From NCBI RefSeq assembly GCF_003086295.3, contig NC_092051.1, forward strand, positions 66,217,772 to 66,281,771: a stretch of 64,000 bases of DNA. Direction: 5' to 3'. The position numbers were made by a program, and so were the translations under genes. The notes beneath the pieces were generated by a model. It saw only the letters and a program-made list of their open reading frames with translations. It made no database searches and was not told the origin of the DNA. Positions within the stretch are counted from its first letter, which is position 1; the number at the start of each line of letters is the position of its first letter. Shown piece by piece: positions 43,783-53,735 of this stretch. This DNA comes from Arachis hypogaea (Eukaryota; Streptophyta; Magnoliopsida; Fabales; Fabaceae).

Positions 43783-43901
43783 AGGTGTGATCATACCAGC
43801 ACTTATGCACCGGATTCCACCAGAACTCCATAGTTAAGCGTGCTTGGGCTAGAGTAGTACTAGGATGGGTGACCCCTTGGGAAGTCTTCGTGTTGTGCCC
43901 T
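43783..43901 (+). rRNA. 5S rRNA: 5S rRNA gene, unit 74
   Basis: Near-identical to 8312 without its extra T. Variants ggattccacc and gtcttcgtgttgtgccc. Confidence 0.87.
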
Positions 43902-44079
43902 TTTTTTTACGTCGTGCTTACCCTCGTTCTTTAAACGATGCTATCTCTAATAGTTTAGCTATAGTGAGCCTTAATGAACTGATTTTTGCCAAGCTCCCAC
44001 GGGCCCTGCAGGACTTTGCAGCTCGACTTACCCTACGTCGCGAGACATTTTTATGATAATTGTGTGCGCATACTTTAAT

Positions 44080-44198
44080 AGATGCGATCATACCAGCACT
44101 AATGCACCGGATCTAATCAGAACACCGTTGTTAAGCGTGCCTGGGCGAGAGTAGTACTAAGATTGGTGACCTCCTGGGAAGTCCTCGTGTTGCACCTC
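44080..44198 (+). rRNA. 5S rRNA: 5S rRNA gene, unit 75
   Basis: Near-identical to 8610 (gatctaatc here for gatccaatc). Confidence 0.87.
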
Positions 44199-44378
44199 TT
44201 TTTTTTTACGTCGTGCTTACCCTCGTTCATTTAACGTCGCTATCCCGAATAGTATAGCTAAAGCAAGCCTTAATGACCTGACTTTCAGTAGGGTCCTACG
44301 ACGCCCGCAGGGCTTCGCAGCTCGACTTACCCTATGTAGCGATACATGCTTATGATAATTTTGTGCACATACATTAAT

Positions 44379-44497
44379 TGGTGTGATCATACCAGCACTA
44401 ATGCACCGGATCCCACTAGAACTCCGTAGTTAAACGTGCTTAGGCGAGAGTAGTACTAGGATGGGTTACCTCCATGGAAGTCCTCGTGTTGCACCTC
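44379..44497 (+). rRNA. 5S rRNA: 5S rRNA gene, unit 76
   Basis: Same as 8909, with ggttacctccatgg. Confidence 0.86.
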
Positions 44498-44678
44498 TTT
44501 TTTTTTGACGTCGTGCTTACCCTCGTTCTTTAAACGATGTTATCTCGAATAGTTTAGCTATAGTGAGCCTTAATGAACTGATTTTCGGCAAGCTCCCACG
44601 GGCCCTTCAGGGCTTCGTAGCTCGACTTACCCTTCGTCGCGATACATGCTTATGATAATTGTGTTCAAATACTTTAAT

Positions 44679-44797
44679 AGGTGCGATCATACCAGCACTA
44701 ATGCACCGGATCCCATGAGAACTCCGCAGTTAAGCGTGCTTGAGCGAGAGTGGTACTATGATGGGTGACCTCCTGGGAAGTCCTCGTGTTGCACCTC
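44679..44797 (+). rRNA. 5S rRNA: 5S rRNA gene, unit 77
   Basis: Same as 9209. About four changes from consensus. Confidence 0.91.
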
Positions 44798-44978
44798 TTT
44801 TTTTTTAACGTCGTACTTACCCTCATTTTTTAAACGACACTATCTTGAATAGTTTAGCTAAAGCGAGCCTTAATGACCTGACTTTTGGCAGGCTCCTACG
44901 GGGCCCGTAGGGTTTCGCAACTCGACTTACCCTATGTACCGATACATGCTTATGATATTTGTGTGCATATACTTTAAT

Positions 44979-45097
44979 AGGTGTGATCATTCCAACACTA
45001 ATGCACCGGATCCAACCAGAACTCCGTAGTTAAGCATGCTTGGGCTAGAGTAGTACTAGGATGGGTGACCTCCTGGGAAATCTTCGTGTTGTACCTT
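44979..45097 (+). rRNA. 5S rRNA: 5S rRNA gene, unit 78
   Basis: Same as 9509. The higher-order block restarts in its 3' end. Confidence 0.88.
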
Positions 45098-45273
45098 TTT
45101 TTTACGTGTGCATACCCCCATTCTTTAAACGACGCTATCTTGAATAGTGTAGATATAGCGAGCCTTAATGAACTGATTTTCGGCAAGCTCCCACGGGCCC
45201 TGCACGGCTTCGCCGCTCGACTTACCCTACGTCGCGATACATGCTTATGATAATTGTGTGCACATACTTTAAT

Positions 45274-45392
45274 AGGTGTGATCATACCAGCACTAATGCA
45301 CCGGATCCAATCAGAACGCCGCAGTTAAGCATCCTTGGACGAGAGTAGTACTAAGATTGGTGACCTCCTAGGAAGTCCTCGTGTTGCACCTC
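45274..45392 (+). rRNA. 5S rRNA: 5S rRNA gene, unit 79
   Basis: Copy of 211, including catccttggac and aagattgg. Confidence 0.88.
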
Positions 45393-45579
45393 TTTATTTA
45401 TTTTTTTTCCGTCATGCTTACCCTCGTTCTTTAAATGACGCTAACTCGAATATTTTACCTAAAGCAAGCCTTAATGAACTGATTCTCGACAGGCTCCCAC
45501 GGACCCAGCAGGGCTTCCCAACTACACTTACCCTATGTCGCGACACATGCTTATGATAATTGTGTGCGCATACTTTAGT

Positions 45580-45698
45580 AGGCGCAATCATAATAACACT
45601 AATGCACCGGATCCCATCAGAACTCCGTAATTAAGAGTGCGTGGGCGGGAGCGGTACTAGGATGGGTGACCTCCTGGGAAGAACTCGTGTTGCACCTT
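45580..45698 (+). rRNA. 5S rRNA: 5S rRNA gene, unit 80
   Basis: Copy of 517, including the altered start aggcgcaatcataataac. Confidence 0.85.
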
Positions 45699-45879
45699 TT
45701 TTTTCTTTACGTCGTGCTTACCCTCGTTCTTTAAATGACGCTATCTCGAATCAGTTAGCTAAAGTGAGACTTATTGACCTGACTTTCGGTAGGCTCCTGC
45801 AGGGCCCGCAGCACTTCACAGCTTGACATACCCTTTCTCGCGATACATGCTTATGATGATTGTGTGCACATACTTTAAT

Positions 45880-45998
45880 AGGTGTGATCATACCAGCACT
45901 AACGCACCGGATCCCACCAGAACTCCGTAGTTAAGCGTGCTTGGGCGAAAGTAGTACTAGGATGGGTGACCTGCTCGGAAATCCTCGTGTTGCACCTT
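45880..45998 (+). rRNA. 5S rRNA: 5S rRNA gene, unit 81
   Basis: Copy of 817 (gacctgctcggaaatcc). Confidence 0.88.
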
Positions 45999-46176
45999 TT
46001 TTTTTACGTCGTGCTTACCCTCGTTCTTTGGACGACGCTATCTGGAATAGTTTACCTAAAGCGAGACTTAATGACCTGATTTTTGGCATGCTACCACGGG
46101 CCCCGCAGGGCTTCGCAGCTCGACTTACCCTACGTCGCGAGACATGCTTATGATAATTGTGTGAGCATACTTTAAT

Positions 46177-46295
46177 AGGTGCGATTATGCCGGCACTAAT
46201 GCATCGGATCCCATCAGAACTCCGCAGTTAAGCATGCTTAGGCGAGAGTAGTACTAGGATGAGTGACCTCCTCGGAATTCCCAGTGAAGCACCAC
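46177..46295 (+). rRNA. 5S rRNA: 5S rRNA gene, unit 82
   Basis: Copy of 1114 (gatgagtga, cccagtgaagcaccac). Confidence 0.85.
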
Positions 46296-46484
46296 TTTTC
46301 TTTTCTTTTTTTTTACGTCGTGCTTTCCCTCGTTGTTTAAATGACGCAATCTTGAATAGTTTAGCTAAAGTGAGCCTTAATGACCTGATTTTCGGCAGGC
46401 TCCCACGGGACCACAGGGCTTCACAGCTCGACTTACCCTACGTCGTGACACATGCTAATGATAATTGTGTGTGCATACTTTAAT

Positions 46485-46602
46485 AGCTGCGATCATACCA
46501 GCACTAATGCCCCAGATCCATCAGAACTCCGTAGTTAAGCGTGCTTGGGCAAGATTAGTACTAGGATGGGTGACCTCCTGGGAAGTCCTCGTGTTGCAAC
46601 TC
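46485..46602 (+). rRNA. 5S rRNA: 5S rRNA gene, unit 83
   Basis: Copy of 1422 with the same one-base deletion. Confidence 0.85.
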
Positions 46603-46784
46603 CTTTTTTTTTAACATTGTGCTTATCATCGTTCTTTAAACGATGTTATGTCGAATCGTTTAGCTAAAGCGAGCCTTAGTGAACTGATTGTAGGCAAGCT
46701 CCCACGGGACCCGCAGGGCTTCGCAGCTTGACCTACCCTACGTCGCGAGACATGCTTATGGTAATTGTGTGCACATACTTTAAT

Positions 46785-46903
46785 AGGTGCGATCATACCA
46801 GCACTAATGCACCGGATCCCATCAGAACTCCGTAGTTAAGCGTGCTTGGGCGAAAGTGGTACGAGGATGGGTGACCCCCTGAGAAGTCCTCGTGTTGCAC
46901 GCC
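46785..46903 (+). rRNA. 5S rRNA: 5S rRNA gene, unit 84
   Basis: Copy of 1722 (gtacgagg, gaccccctgag). Confidence 0.88.
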
Positions 46904-47087
46904 TTTTTTTATTTTTTTACGTCGTGCTTAACGTCGTTCTTTAAACGACGCTATCTCGAATAGTTTAGCTTGAGCGAGCCTTAATGACATGACTTTCGGC
47001 AGGCTCCTACGGGCCGCAGGGCTTAACAGCTCGACTTACCCTTTGTAGCGATACATGGTTATGATATTTGTGTGCACATACTTTAAT

Positions 47088-47206
47088 AGGTGTGATCATA
47101 CCAACACTAATGCACCGGATCCCACCAGAACTCCGTAGTTAAGCGTGCTTGGGCGAGAGTGGTACTAGGATGGGTGACCTCTTGGGAAGTCCTCGTGTTG
47201 TACCTT
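47088..47206 (+). rRNA. 5S rRNA: 5S rRNA gene, unit 85
   Basis: Copy of 2024, but with accggatcc and gcgagagtgg where that copy has acccgatcc and gcaagagtgg. Confidence 0.89.
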
Positions 47207-47384
47207 TTTTTTTACGTTGTGCTTACCCTCGTTCTTTAAACGACGCTATCTCGAATAGTTTAGCTATAGGGAGTCTTAATGAACTGATTTTCGGCAAGCT
47301 CCCACGGGCCCTGTAGGGCTTCGCAGCTCGACTTACCCTACGTCGCGATACATGCTTATGATAATTGTGTGCACATACTTTAAT

Positions 47385-47503
47385 AGGTGCGATCATACCA
47401 GCACTAATGCACCAGATCCCACCAGAACTCCGTAGTAAAGCGTGCTTAGGCGAGAGTGGTACTATGATGGGTGACCTCCTAGGAAGTCCTTGTGCTGCAC
47501 GTC
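47385..47503 (+). rRNA. 5S rRNA: 5S rRNA gene, unit 86
   Basis: Copy of 2321 with cctcctagg for cctcctggg. Confidence 0.88.
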
Positions 47504-47683
47504 TTTTTTTTTACGTCGTGCTTTCCCTCGTTCTTTAAACGACGCTATCTCGAATAATTTAGCTAAAGCGAGCCTTAATGACTTGACTTTCGGCAGGCTC
47601 CTACGGGGCCCGCAAGGCTTCGCAGCTCGACTTTCGCTATGTAGCAATACATGCTTATGACAATTGCATGCGCATACTTTTAT

Positions 47684-47802
47684 AGGTGCGATCATACCAG
47701 CACTAATGCACCAGATCCAATCAAAACTCTGCAGTTAAGCGTACTTGGGCGATAGTAGTACTACGATGGGTGACCTCCTGGGAAGTCCTCGTGTTGCACC
47801 TC
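47684..47802 (+). rRNA. 5S rRNA: 5S rRNA gene, unit 87
   Basis: Copy of 2620 (gtacttgggcgatag). Confidence 0.88.
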
Positions 47803-47983
47803 TTTTTTTTTTACGTCGTGCTTATCCTCGTTCTTTTAACAATGCTATCTCGAATAGTTTAGCTAAAGCGAGCCTTAATGACCTGACTTTCGGCAGGGTC
47901 CTACGAGGTCTGCAGGGCTTTGCAGCTCGACTTACCCTATATAGCGATACATGCTTATGATAATTGTGTGCACATACATTAAT

Positions 47984-48102
47984 TGGCGTGATCATACCAG
48001 CAATAATGCACCGGATCCTACCAGAACTCTGTACTTAAACGTGCTTAGGCGAGAGTAGTACTAGGATGGGTTACTTCCAGGGAATTCCTTGTGTTGTACC
48101 AT
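47984..48102 (+). rRNA. 5S rRNA: 5S rRNA gene, unit 88
   Basis: Copy of 2920 (tggcgtgatca class). Confidence 0.85.
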
Positions 48103-48280
48103 TTTTTTTACGTCGTGCTTACCCTCGTTCTTTAAACGACGCAATCTCAAATAGTTTGGCTAAAGCGAACCTTAATGACCTGACTTTCGGCAGGGTCCTA
48201 CGAGGCCCGCAGGGTTTTGCAGCTCGACTTACCCTATGTAGGGATACATGCTAATGATAATTGTGTGCACATACTTTAAT

Positions 48281-48399
48281 AGGTGTGATCATACCAGCAC
48301 TAATGCACCAGATCCCACCAGAACTCCGTAGTTAAGCGTGCTTGGTCTAGAGTTGTACTAGGATGGGTGACCTCCTGGGATGTCCTCGTGTTGTACTTT
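48281..48399 (+). rRNA. 5S rRNA: 5S rRNA gene, unit 89
   Basis: Copy of 3217 (ggtctagagttg here for ggtctagaattg). Confidence 0.87.
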
Positions 48400-48576
48400 T
48401 TTTTTACGTCGTGCTTACCCTCATTCTTTAAACGACGCTATCTCGAATAGTTTAGCTATATTGAGCCTTAATGAACTTATTTTCGGCAAGCTCCGACGAG
48501 CCCTACAGGGCTTCGCAGCTTGACTTACCCTACGTCGCGATACATGCTTATGGTAATTGTGTGCACATACTTTAAT

Positions 48577-48695
48577 AGGTGTGATCATACCAGCACTAAT
48601 GCACCGGATCCCACCAAAACTCCGTAGTTAAGCGTGCTTGGGCGAGAGTGGTACTAGGATCGGTGACCTACTGGGAAGTCCACGTGTTGCACCTC
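48577..48695 (+). rRNA. 5S rRNA: 5S rRNA gene, unit 90
   Basis: Copy of 3513 with aggatcggtgacc for aggatgggtgacc. Confidence 0.87.
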
Positions 48696-48878
48696 TTTTT
48701 TATTTTTAAGTCGTGCTTACCCTCGTTCTTTAAACGACGCTATCTCGAATAGTTTAGCTAAAGCGAGCCTTAATGACCTGACTTTCGACAGGCTCCTACG
48801 GGGCCCGCAGGGCTTCGCAGCTCGACTTACCCTATGTAGCGATACATGCTTACGACAATCGCATGCGCATACTTTAAT

Positions 48879-48996
48879 AGGTGCGATCATACCAGCACTA
48901 ATGCATCGGATCCCATCAGAACTCTGCAATTAAGCGTGCTTGGGCGAGAGTAGTACTACGATGGGTGACCCCTTGGAAATTCTCGTGTTGCACCTC
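48879..48996 (+). rRNA. 5S rRNA: 5S rRNA gene, unit 91
   Basis: Copy of 3815, including the one-base box C deletion. Confidence 0.86.
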
Positions 48997-49180
48997 TTTT
49001 TTTTTTTTTACGTCGTGCTTACCCTCGTTCTTTTAACGATGCTATCTCGAATAGTTTAGGTAAAGCGACCCTTAATGACCTGACTTTCGGCAGGGTCCTA
49101 CGAGGCCCGCAGGGCTTCGCAGCTCGACTTACCCTATGTAGCGATACATGCTTATGATAATTGTGTGCACATACATTAAT

Positions 49181-49299
49181 TGGTGTGATCATACCAGCAT
49201 TAATGCACCGGATCCCACAAGAACTCCGTAGTTAAACGCGCTTAGGCAGGAGTAGTACTAGGATAGGTTACCTCCAAGGAAGTCCTCGTGTTGTACCTT
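49181..49299 (+). rRNA. 5S rRNA: 5S rRNA gene, unit 92
   Basis: Copy of 4116 (aaacgcgcttaggcagg). Confidence 0.85.
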
Positions 49300-49476
49300 T
49301 TTTTTACGTCGTGGTTACCCTCGTTCTTTAAACGACGCTATCTCGAATAGTTTAGCTATAGTGAGCCTTAATGAACTGATTTTCGACAAGCTCCCACGGA
49401 CCCTGCAGGGCTTCCCAGCTCGACTTACCCTATGTAGCGATACATTCATATGATAATAGTGTGCACATACATTAAT

Positions 49477-49595
49477 TAGTGTGATCATACTAGCACTAAT
49501 GCATCGGATCCCATCAGAACTCCGGAGTTAAGCGTGCGTGGGCGAGAGCGTTACTAGGATGGGTGACCTCCTCGGAATTCCTGGTGGAGCACCAT
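49477..49595 (+). rRNA. 5S rRNA: 5S rRNA gene, unit 93
   Basis: Copy of 4412 (ctggtggagcaccat). Confidence 0.85.
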
Positions 49596-49785
49596 TTTTC
49601 TTTTCTTTTTTTTTTTCGTCGTGCTTACCCTCGTTGTTTAAACGACGCAATGTTGAATAGTTTAGCTAAAGTGAGCCTTAATGACCTAATTTTTGGCAGG
49701 CTCCCACGGGCCCACAGGGCTTCACAGCTCAACTTACCCTACGTCGTGACACATGCTAATGATAATTGTGTGTGCATACTTTAAT

Positions 49786-49904
49786 AGCTGCTATCATACC
49801 AGCACTAATGCCTCAGATCCCATAAGAACTCTGCAGTTAAGCGTGCTTGGGCAAGATTAGTACTAGGATGAGTGACCTCCTGGGAAGTCCTCGTGTTGCA
49901 CCTC
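49786..49904 (+). rRNA. 5S rRNA: 5S rRNA gene, unit 94
   Basis: Copy of 4721 (agctgctatc). Confidence 0.86.
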
Positions 49905-50086
49905 TTTTTTTTTTAATGTCGTGCTTACCCTCGTTCTTTTACCGACGCTATCTCAAATCGTTTAGCTAAAGCGAGCCTTAGTGAACTGATTTTAGGCAAG
50001 CTCCCACGGGACCCGCAGGGCTTCGCAGCTCGACCTACCCTACGTCGCGAGACATGCTTATGATAATTGTATGCACATACTTTAAT

Positions 50087-50205
50087 AGGTGCGATCATAC
50101 TAGAACTAATGCACCGGATCCCATCAGAACTCCGTAGTTAAGCGTGCTTGGGCAAGAGTAGTACTTGGATGGGTGACCACCTGAGAAGTCCTCGTGTTGC
50201 ACCTC
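50087..50205 (+). rRNA. 5S rRNA: 5S rRNA gene, unit 95
   Basis: Copy of 5023 (gtacttgg, gaccacctgag). Confidence 0.88.
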
Positions 50206-50388
50206 TTTTTTTTTTTTATGTCGTGCTTACCCTCGTTCTTTAAACGATGCTATCTCGAATAGTTTAGCTAAAGCGAGCCTTAGTGAACTTATTTTCGGCA
50301 AGCTCCCACGGGACCCGCAGGGCTTCGCAGCTCGACTTACCCTACGTAGCGAGACATGCTTATGATAATTGTGTGCCCATACTTTAAT

Positions 50389-50507
50389 AGGTGCGATAAA
50401 ACCAGCACTAATGCACCGGATCCCACTAGAACTCCGTAGTTAAGTGTGCTTGGGCGAGAGTGGTACGAGGATGGGTGACCTCCTGAGAAGTCCTCGTGTT
50501 GCACCTC
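50389..50507 (+). rRNA. 5S rRNA: 5S rRNA gene, unit 96
   Basis: Copy of 5325 (gataaaacc, gttaagtgtg). Confidence 0.87.
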
Positions 50508-50688
50508 TTTTTTTTTTACGTCGTGCTTATCGTCGTTCTTTAAACGATGCTATCTCGAATAGTTTAGCTAAAGCGGGTCTTAATGACATGACTTTCGGCA
50601 GGCTCCTACGGGGTCCGCAGGGCTTCGCAGCTCGACTTACCCTATGTAGCGATACATGCTTATGATAATTGTGTGCACATACTTTAAT

Positions 50689-50807
50689 AGGTGTGATCAT
50701 ACCAGCACTAATGCACCGGATCCCACCAGAACTCCGTAGTTAAGCGTGCTTGGGCAAGAGTGGTACTAGGATGGGTGACCTCCTGGGAAGTCCTCGTATT
50801 GTACCTT
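50689..50807 (+). rRNA. 5S rRNA: 5S rRNA gene, unit 97
   Basis: Copy of 5625 (cgtattgtacc). Confidence 0.88.
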
Positions 50808-50985
50808 TTTTTTTACATCGTGCTTACCCTCGTTCTTTAAACGACGCTATCTCGAATAGTTTAGCTATAGTGAGTCTTAACGAACTGATTTTCGGCAAGC
50901 TCCCACGGGCCCTGCAGGGCTTCGCAACTCGACTTACCCTACGTCGAGATACACGCTTATGATAATTGTGTGCACATACTTTAAT

Positions 50986-51104
50986 AGGTGCGATCATACC
51001 AACACTAATGCCCCAGATCCCACCAGAACTCCGTAGTTAAGGGTGCTTGGGCGAGAGTGGTACTAGGATGGGTGACCTCCTGGGAAGTCCTCGTGTTGCA
51101 CCTC
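50986..51104 (+). rRNA. 5S rRNA: 5S rRNA gene, unit 98
   Basis: Supplies the 5' part of the recombinant gene at 5922 (gccccagatcc, gttaagggtg). Its own 3' end is cctcctgggaag..gcacctc. Confidence 0.89.
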
Positions 51105-51285
51105 TTTTTTTTTTACGTCGTGCTTACCCTCGTTCTTTTAACGATGCTATCTCGAATAGTTTAGCTAAAGCGAGCCTTAATGACCTGACTTTCGGCAGGG
51201 TCCTACGAGGCCCGCAGGGCTTTGCAGCTTGACTTACCCTAAGTAGCGATACATGCTTATGATAATTGTGTGCACATATATTAAT

Positions 51286-51404
51286 TGGCGTGATCATACC
51301 AGCAATAGTGAACCGGATCCCACCAGAACTCCGTAGTTAAACGTGCTTAGGCGAGAGTAGTACTAGGATGGGTTACCTCCAGGGAAGTCCTCGTGTTGTA
51401 CCCT
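51286..51404 (+). rRNA. 5S rRNA: 5S rRNA gene, unit 99
   Basis: Class tggcgtgatca with caatagtgaacc and ggttacctccaggg. Supplies the 3' part of the gene at 5922. Absent as a full gene from copy 1. Confidence 0.86.
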
Positions 51405-51585
51405 TTTTTTTTTTACGTCGTGCTTACCCTCGTTCTTTAAATGACGCAATCTCAAATAGTTTAGCTAAAGCGAACCTTAATGACCTGACTTTCGGCAGGG
51501 TCCTACGAGGCCCGCAGGGTTTCGCAGCTTGACTTACCCTATGTAGGGATACATGCTTATGATAATTGTGTGCACATACTTTAAT

Positions 51586-51704
51586 AGGTGTGATCATACC
51601 AGCACTAATGCACCGAATCCCACCAGAACTCCGTAGTTAAGCGTGCTTGGGCTGGAGTTATACTAGGATGGGTGACCTCCTGGGAAGTCCTTGTGTTGTA
51701 TTTT
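51586..51704 (+). rRNA. 5S rRNA: 5S rRNA gene, unit 100
   Basis: Copy of 6222 (gggctggagttatact). Confidence 0.86.
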
Positions 51705-51881
51705 TTTTTTACGTCGTGCTTACTCTCGTTCTTTAAACAACGCTATCTCGAATAGTTTAGCTATATTGAGCCTTAATAAACTGATTTTCGGCAAGCCCCC
51801 ACGAGCCCTGCAGGGCTTCGCAGCTCGACTTACCCTACGTCGCGATACATGCTTATGATAATTGTGTGCACATACTATAAT

Positions 51882-52000
51882 ATGTGCGATCATACCAGCA
51901 CTAATGCACCGGATCCCACGAGAACTCCGTAGTTAAGCATGCTTGGGCGAGAGTGGTACTACGATGGGTGACCTCCTGGGAAGTCCTCTTGTTGCACCTC
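51882..52000 (+). rRNA. 5S rRNA: 5S rRNA gene, unit 101
   Basis: Copy of 6518 (atgtgcgatc, cctcttgttg). Confidence 0.87.
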
Positions 52001-52181
52001 TTTTTCTTTTAAGTCGTGCTTACCCTCGTTCTTTAAACGACGCTATATCGAATAGTTTAGCTAATGCGAGCCTTAATGACCTGACTTTTGGCAGGCTCCT
52101 ACGGGGCCCGCAGGGCTTCGCAGCTCGACTTACCCTATATAGCGATACATGCTTATGACAATTGCATGCGCATACTTTAAT

Positions 52182-52300
52182 AGGTGCGATCATACCAACA
52201 CTAATGCACCGGATCCCATCAGAACTCTGCAGTTAAGCGTGCTTGGACGAGAGTAGTACTACGATGGGTGACCTCCTGGGAAGTCCTTGTGTTGCACCTC
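52182..52300 (+). rRNA. 5S rRNA: 5S rRNA gene, unit 102
   Basis: Copy of 6818 (cttggacgag, ctacgatg). Confidence 0.9.
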
Positions 52301-52481
52301 TTTTTTTTTTATGTCGTGCTTACCCTCGTTCTTTTAACGATGCTATCTCGAATAGTTTTGCTATAGTGAGCCTTAATGAACTGATTTTCGGCAGGCTCCC
52401 ACGGGCCCTGCAGGGCTTTGCAGCTCGACTTACCCTATGTAGCGATACATTCTTATGTTAATAGTGTGCACATACATCAAT

Positions 52482-52600
52482 TAGTGTGATCATACTAGAA
52501 CTAATGCTTCGGATCCCATCAGAACTCCGGAGTTAAGCGTGCGTGGGCGAGAGCGGTACTAGGATGGGTGACCTCCTGGGAAGTCCTCGTGTTGCACCTT
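52482..52600 (+). rRNA. 5S rRNA: 5S rRNA gene, unit 103
   Basis: Copy of 7118 with tgcttcgg for tgcatcgg. Confidence 0.86.
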
Positions 52601-52782
52601 TTTTTTTCTTTACGTCATGCTTACCCTCGTTCTTTAAATGACGCTATCTCGAATCAGTTAACTAAAGTGAGCCTTAATGACCTGACTTTTGGCAGGCTTC
52701 TATGGGGCCCGCAGGGCTTCGAAGCTCGACTTACCCTTTGTCGCGATACATGCTTATGATGATTGTGTGAACATACCTTAAT

Positions 52783-52901
52783 AGGTGTGACCTTACTAGC
52801 ACTAATGCACTGGACCCCACCAGAACTCCGTGGTTAAGCGTGCTTGGGCGAGAGTAGTACTAGGATGGCTGACCTCCTCGGAAGTCCTCGTGTTGCACCA
52901 T
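52783..52901 (+). rRNA. 5S rRNA: 5S rRNA gene, unit 104
   Basis: Copy of 7418 (gtgtgaccttac, atggctga). Confidence 0.85.
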
Positions 52902-53080
52902 TTTTTTTTACGTCGTGCTTACCCTTGTTCTTTAAACGACGCTATCTTGAATAGTTTAGCTAAAACGAGCCTTAATGGCCTGATTTTCGGGAGGCTCTAA
53001 TGGGCCCCGCAGGGATTCGTAGCTCGACTTAAACTATGTCGGGACACATGCTTATGATAATTGTGTGCAAATACTTTAAT

Positions 53081-53199
53081 AGGTGCGATTATACCAGCAC
53101 TAATGCACCGGATCCCATCAGAAATCCGCAGTTAACCGTGTTTGGGCGAGAGTAGTACTAGGATGGGTGAACTCCTGGGAAGTCCTCGTGTTGCACCTC
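53081..53199 (+). rRNA. 5S rRNA: 5S rRNA gene, unit 105
   Basis: Copy of 7716 (gttaaccgtgtttggg). Confidence 0.86.
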
Positions 53200-53378
53200 T
53201 TTTTTTTACGTCATGCTTACCTTCGTTCTTTGACCGACCCTATCTGGAATAGTTTACCTAAAGCGAGATTTAATGACCTGATTTTCGGCAGGCTACCACG
53301 GACATCGCAAGGCTTCGCAGATCGACTTAACCTATGTCGCGATACAAACTTATGATAATTGTGTGCGCATACTTTAAT

Positions 53379-53497
53379 AGGTGCGATCATACCAGCACTA
53401 ATGCACCGGATCCCATGAGAACTCCGCAGTTAGGCGTGCTTGGGCGAGAGTGGTACTAGGATGGGTGACCTCCTGGGAAGTCCTCGTGTTGCATCTC
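53379..53497 (+). rRNA. 5S rRNA: 5S rRNA gene, unit 106
   Basis: 5' part copies 8015 (catgagaac, gttaggcg). The end gcatctc and the following spacer do not. Confidence 0.89.
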
Positions 53498-53679
53498 TTT
53501 TTTTTTTTACGTCGTGCTTACCCTCGTTCTTTAAACGACGCTATCTCGAATAGTTTAGCTAAAGCGAGCCTTAATGACCTGACTTTCAGCAGGCTCCTAC
53601 GGGGCTCGCAGGGATTCTCAGCTCGACTTACCCTATGTAGCGATACATGCTTATGATAATTGTGTGCACATACTTTAAT

Positions 53680-53735
53680 AGGTGTGATCATACGAGCACT
53701 AATGCACCGGGTCCCACCAGAACTCCATAGTTAAG
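53680..53735 (+). pseudogene. 5S rRNA: 5S rRNA gene, unit 107, 5' part (split by insertion 2)
   Basis: Gene positions 1-56. It ends in ttaag (53731-53735), the target duplication of the giant-LTR element, so the insertion cuts the box A region. The gene resumes at 61988. Confidence 0.93.

Larger units (their letters stand above)
45064..53480 (+). repeat. 5S higher-order repeat, copy 3
   Basis: Unit-by-unit match to 1-8110. By eye only a handful of single-base differences are seen in the first 2 kb, for example gctaac here for ggtaac near 383. It contains one 300-bp unit (about 51105-51404) that copy 1 lacks. Similarity breaks in the 3' end of the gene at 53379, which reads gcatctc where copy 1 reads gtacctt. 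Confidence 0.88.
42399..53735 (+). repeat. 5S rDNA tandem array, segment B
   Basis: Continuation of the array after insertion 1, with 37 complete units plus the two split ones at its ends. From about 43530 to 45236 it nearly repeats 8060-9766. From 45064 to about 53480 it nearly repeats 1-8110, with a constant offset of 45063-45065 up to about 50987 and about 45364 afterwards because of one extra unit. It ends in a 5S gene split by insertion 2. Confidence 0.97.
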
